Source of the DNA: Devosia sp. YR412
Lineage (GTDB): Bacteria > Pseudomonadota > Alphaproteobacteria > Rhizobiales > Devosiaceae
DNA: 64,000 bases
Direction of reading: 5' to 3'
NCBI RefSeq assembly: GCF_900110945.1
Contig: NZ_FOFL01000003.1
Coordinates: 248,001-312,000 of the forward strand
The number at the start of each line of letters is the position of its first letter. Position 1 is the stretch's first letter. The position numbers were made by a program, and so were the translations under genes. Below the pieces are notes generated by a model. That model saw nothing but the letters and a program-made list of their open reading frames with translations. It was not told where the DNA came from and searched no databases. This document shows positions 62,350 to 64,000 of this stretch, in pieces.

Positions 62350-63012
62350 ATGACCGAAACGCACGCGCCCCGCCCCGGAGCAACGAGCCGGGTTCGGCTG
62401 TGGATCATCCTGGGCTTGGCGGGATTGGCGCTAGCTATAGCGGCGTGGGTCATGCTCGGCAATGCCGCCGGGGCAAAGGAATGCCCGGTGCAGGACGAAG
62501 CCGCCGCAGCGATCGATGCGGCGGCGACCGGCGAGCTGGCAGCGCTCAATGGCACGGGCGAAGGGCGCGGTTATGCCAGCATGGCGTTCAAGAATGCGGC
62601 CGGCACGGAGATGAGCATCGCCGATTTCAAGGGCAAGGCGCTGCTGGTCAATTTCTGGGCCAGCTGGTGCGTGCCTTGCCGCGAAGAAATGCCGGCGCTC
62701 GATGCCCTGGCCACCAAATACAATTCCGACACCTTCATGGTGCTGCCGATCAATCTCGATATCGGCGCGGGCGGCCTCGAAAAGGCGCAGGGGTTCCTCG
62801 ACGACAACCAGTTCGCCAACCTGCCGCTCTATGCCGACAACACCTTTGCGGCCTTCGACCGCCTAAAGACGCAGGCGGTGGCGATCGGCCTGCCGGCAAC
62901 GCTGGTGCTGGATGAGAATGGCTGCGAGCTGGCCGTGCTGCAGGGGCCGGCGGAATGGAATACCCCTGACGGTGAGCGGGTGATCGAGGCGCTGCTGGGG
63001 CTTGGCGCCTAG
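62350..63012 (+). CDS. tlpA: TlpA/ResA-type periplasmic thiol-disulfide protein
   Basis: A 220-residue membrane-tethered thioredoxin-fold protein: one N-terminal helix (about 17-37), then a periplasmic domain with LLVNFWASWCVPCREEMPAL (active-site C107-x-x-C110) and the cis-Pro in GLPATLVLDENG. TlpA proteins reduce periplasmic targets, often for cytochrome or oxidase assembly. Divergent from argH, an arrangement common in Hyphomicrobiales. Confidence 0.93.
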   Translation: MTETHAPRPGATSRVRLWIILGLAGLALAIAAWVMLGNAAGAKECPVQDEAAAAIDAAATGELAALNGTGEGRGYASMAFKNAAGTEMSIADFKGKALLVNFWASWCVPCREEMPALDALATKYNSDTFMVLPINLDIGAGGLEKAQGFLDDNQFANLPLYADNTFAAFDRLKTQAVAIGLPATLVLDENGCELAVLQGPAEWNTPDGERVIEALLGLGA

Positions 63013-63224
63013 ATCAGGCGGTCAACCACGGCGCCGGAACTGAGCGCTGGGACTTCACCCTCCGGGGTGACCCGTTCGGCTTCGGCCCGCCTTTCATCAA
63101 GGGCTTGCAGCAGCTCGCCACGCAGTTCTGCGACCTTGCCGAGCGAAGCGTCCTGCGGTGTTCCGGATTGATCGACGAGGCGGTTGATCATCACGTTGGG
63201 GCCGATACCGAGAGCATTGCTCAT
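63009..63224 (-). CDS. Hypothetical 71-residue protein
   Basis: Small soluble helical protein: MSNALGIGPNVMINRLVDQS, then SLGKVAELRGELLQALDERR and a terminal PALSSGAVVDRLI. I recognise no family. Start at 63224 with GGAGGG eight bases upstream. Directly downstream of the YjfB-like gene on the same strand (27 bases), so they are probably cotranscribed and share a role. Four-base overlap with the tlpA stop. Confidence 0.7.
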   Translation of the reverse strand: MSNALGIGPNVMINRLVDQSGTPQDASLGKVAELRGELLQALDERRAEAERVTPEGEVPALSSGAVVDRLI

Positions 63225-63251
63225 CGTCACATCCCTCCAGCCTGAATTACG

Positions 63252-63434
63252 TCAGGCGAGCTTGTCAATCTTGACGCCCTGGCCGGGCGGTGGTGCCGAC
63301 AGGGCCGTCTGCATCAGCGTTTCGAGCAGGTCGGTCTGCATGTCATGGCTCTTCTTGAACACGGCGACCTGCATGCTAGTCTGCAGCTTGCTCGAGTTCA
63401 TCGCGACAACCTGCATCGTCAGGTCGGAATTCAT
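63252..63434 (-). CDS. YjfB-like small motility protein
   Basis: A 60-residue protein matching the YjfB family (putative motility protein): a short helical stretch MQVAVFKKSHDMQTDLLETL, then SAPPPGQGVKIDKLA, the Pro/Gly-rich end with the conserved GxxID-A. Ribosome site AGGAGGT fixes the start at 63434. The family is small, present in many flagellated bacteria and of unresolved function. Confidence 0.75.
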   Translation of the reverse strand: MNSDLTMQVVAMNSSKLQTSMQVAVFKKSHDMQTDLLETLMQTALSAPPPGQGVKIDKLA

Positions 63435-63530
63435 GCCGGACCTCCTGTGCTGATAGTCCAAGCGTCACGCTAGGCGCGACATGTGAACAAACCCTTCGCC
63501 AGCCATGACATTTTGATGAAATGTGACTGT

Positions 63531-63546
63531 TTAACCTGTTGTTAAC
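63531..63546 (+). promoter_or_regulatory. Perfect CtrA-type box TTAA-N7-TTAAC
   Basis: TTAACCTGTTGTTAAC, two TTAA half-sites exactly seven bases apart, matching the consensus TTAA-N7-TTAAC. It lies 103 bases upstream of the 5TM-LYT gene and 97 bases upstream of the divergent YjfB-like gene, so it could control either. Confidence 0.6.
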
Positions 63547-63648
63547 GGCGCTGGCAGGCAGTGCCTGTATGGGTATCCAAGTTTATCGCTCGCTTACGTT
63601 TCTGCTGCCAGATGGAGCCATACCGGCGCCAAGGGCACTCGCATTTCC

Positions 63649-64000
63649 ATGTTTTTCCAAGACCTTTTCATCGCGCTGATTCACGGCATTAGCCTTCTGG
63701 CCTTGCTGGCGATCTGCTTTGGCCAGGTCGAGCGGCAATATTGGCCGCAGGGACTGCGCTCGGTGGTGCAGGGGCTGATCTTTGGCTGTGGGGGCATCAT
63801 CGCCATGATGGCCCCAGCCCGAATCGGCGACGGTATCATGGTGGATTCCCGCGCGCTGATCGTGGCTTTTGCAGCGGCCTTCGGTGGCTGGCCGGCCGCG
63901 CTGGTCGCCGTGGTGATCAGTGGCAGTTACCGGCTATGGCTTGGTGGGCTCGGCGCCATGCCGGGTGCCGCCGGCATAGCCGTTGCCGCGCTGCTCGGCC
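63649..64000 (+). CDS. 5TM-LYT-type membrane sensor, N-terminal part
   Basis: The open frame continues past the window end. The 117 visible residues form about four hydrophobic helices (FIALIHGISLLALLAICFGQ, LIFGCGGIIAMMAPARIGDG, VDSRALIVAFAAAFGGWPAA) with the GDGIMVDSRALIVAFAAAFG block and GxYRLWLGG of the 5TM-5TMR_LYT receptor domain. In Proteobacteria this domain usually precedes GGDEF/EAL or histidine-kinase modules, so a c-di-GMP enzyme is likely but not seen. The ATG at 63649 has no strong ribosome site. Confidence 0.75.
   Translation, partial: MFFQDLFIALIHGISLLALLAICFGQVERQYWPQGLRSVVQGLIFGCGGIIAMMAPARIGDGIMVDSRALIVAFAAAFGGWPAALVAVVISGSYRLWLGGLGAMPGAAGIAVAALLG

Overview
The window reads as chromosomal DNA of a high-GC alphaproteobacterium of the order Hyphomicrobiales, most likely Devosiaceae (Devosia-like). 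The basis is the gene content and order (a che cluster with cheD and a CheT-like gene, an MJ0042 zinc-ribbon protein plus CpdR beside ftsEX, hisC-tyrA beside a methyltransferase and gloB, lysA/argH/tlpA) and an alphaproteobacterial-type LexA box. The genus is an inference that I could not check by search. I see no tRNA, rRNA, insertion sequence, prophage or CRISPR array.

Region 1 (1-23,300) is a chemotaxis island. It holds the 3' end of cheA, cheW, a VOC-fold gene, a reverse-strand CheT/CheZ-like gene, cheD, a membrane PAS/MCP-domain gene, cheR-cheB (overlapping) and cheY. Seven chemoreceptor genes follow head to tail, most closed by their own rho-independent terminator. They carry four or five kinds of sensor (two double-Cache, two Cache_3-like, one single Cache_2, one four-helix bundle, one soluble tandem PAS) on a nearly invariant signalling domain. 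Five of the seven end in a DWxEF tether for the adaptation enzymes.

Region 2 (23,400-36,500) is mainly transport: methylglyoxal synthase, a branched-chain amino acid ABC system (livG-livF-livH-livM, with a binding protein on the opposite strand after two small unrelated genes), and a glycine betaine/proline-type ABC system with two tandem paralogous binding proteins, permease and ATPase. A GGDEF-EAL c-di-GMP enzyme follows.

Region 3 (36,500-64,000) is core metabolism and cell envelope: pyruvate carboxylase, ispG, ispA-type prenyl synthase, mtgA, tyrA-hisC, gloB, fumC, rpmF (missed by simple length cut-offs), plsC, ftsE-ftsX, a zinc-ribbon protein with the response regulator CpdR, lysA, argH and tlpA. 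Two ChaC-like genes and several small unknown genes lie between them. The window closes with a YjfB-like small motility protein and the 5' end of a 5TM-LYT membrane sensor.

The most interesting signals are: the mosaic receptor array; a CheT-like protein with a DxxxQ phosphatase motif; short C-terminal peptides ending in F on receptors, CheD and the CheT-like protein; a textbook LexA box over the -10 of an unknown 113-residue gene; and CtrA-type TTAA-N7-TTAA sites upstream of several receptor and signalling genes, with the CtrA-proteolysis regulator CpdR in the same window.
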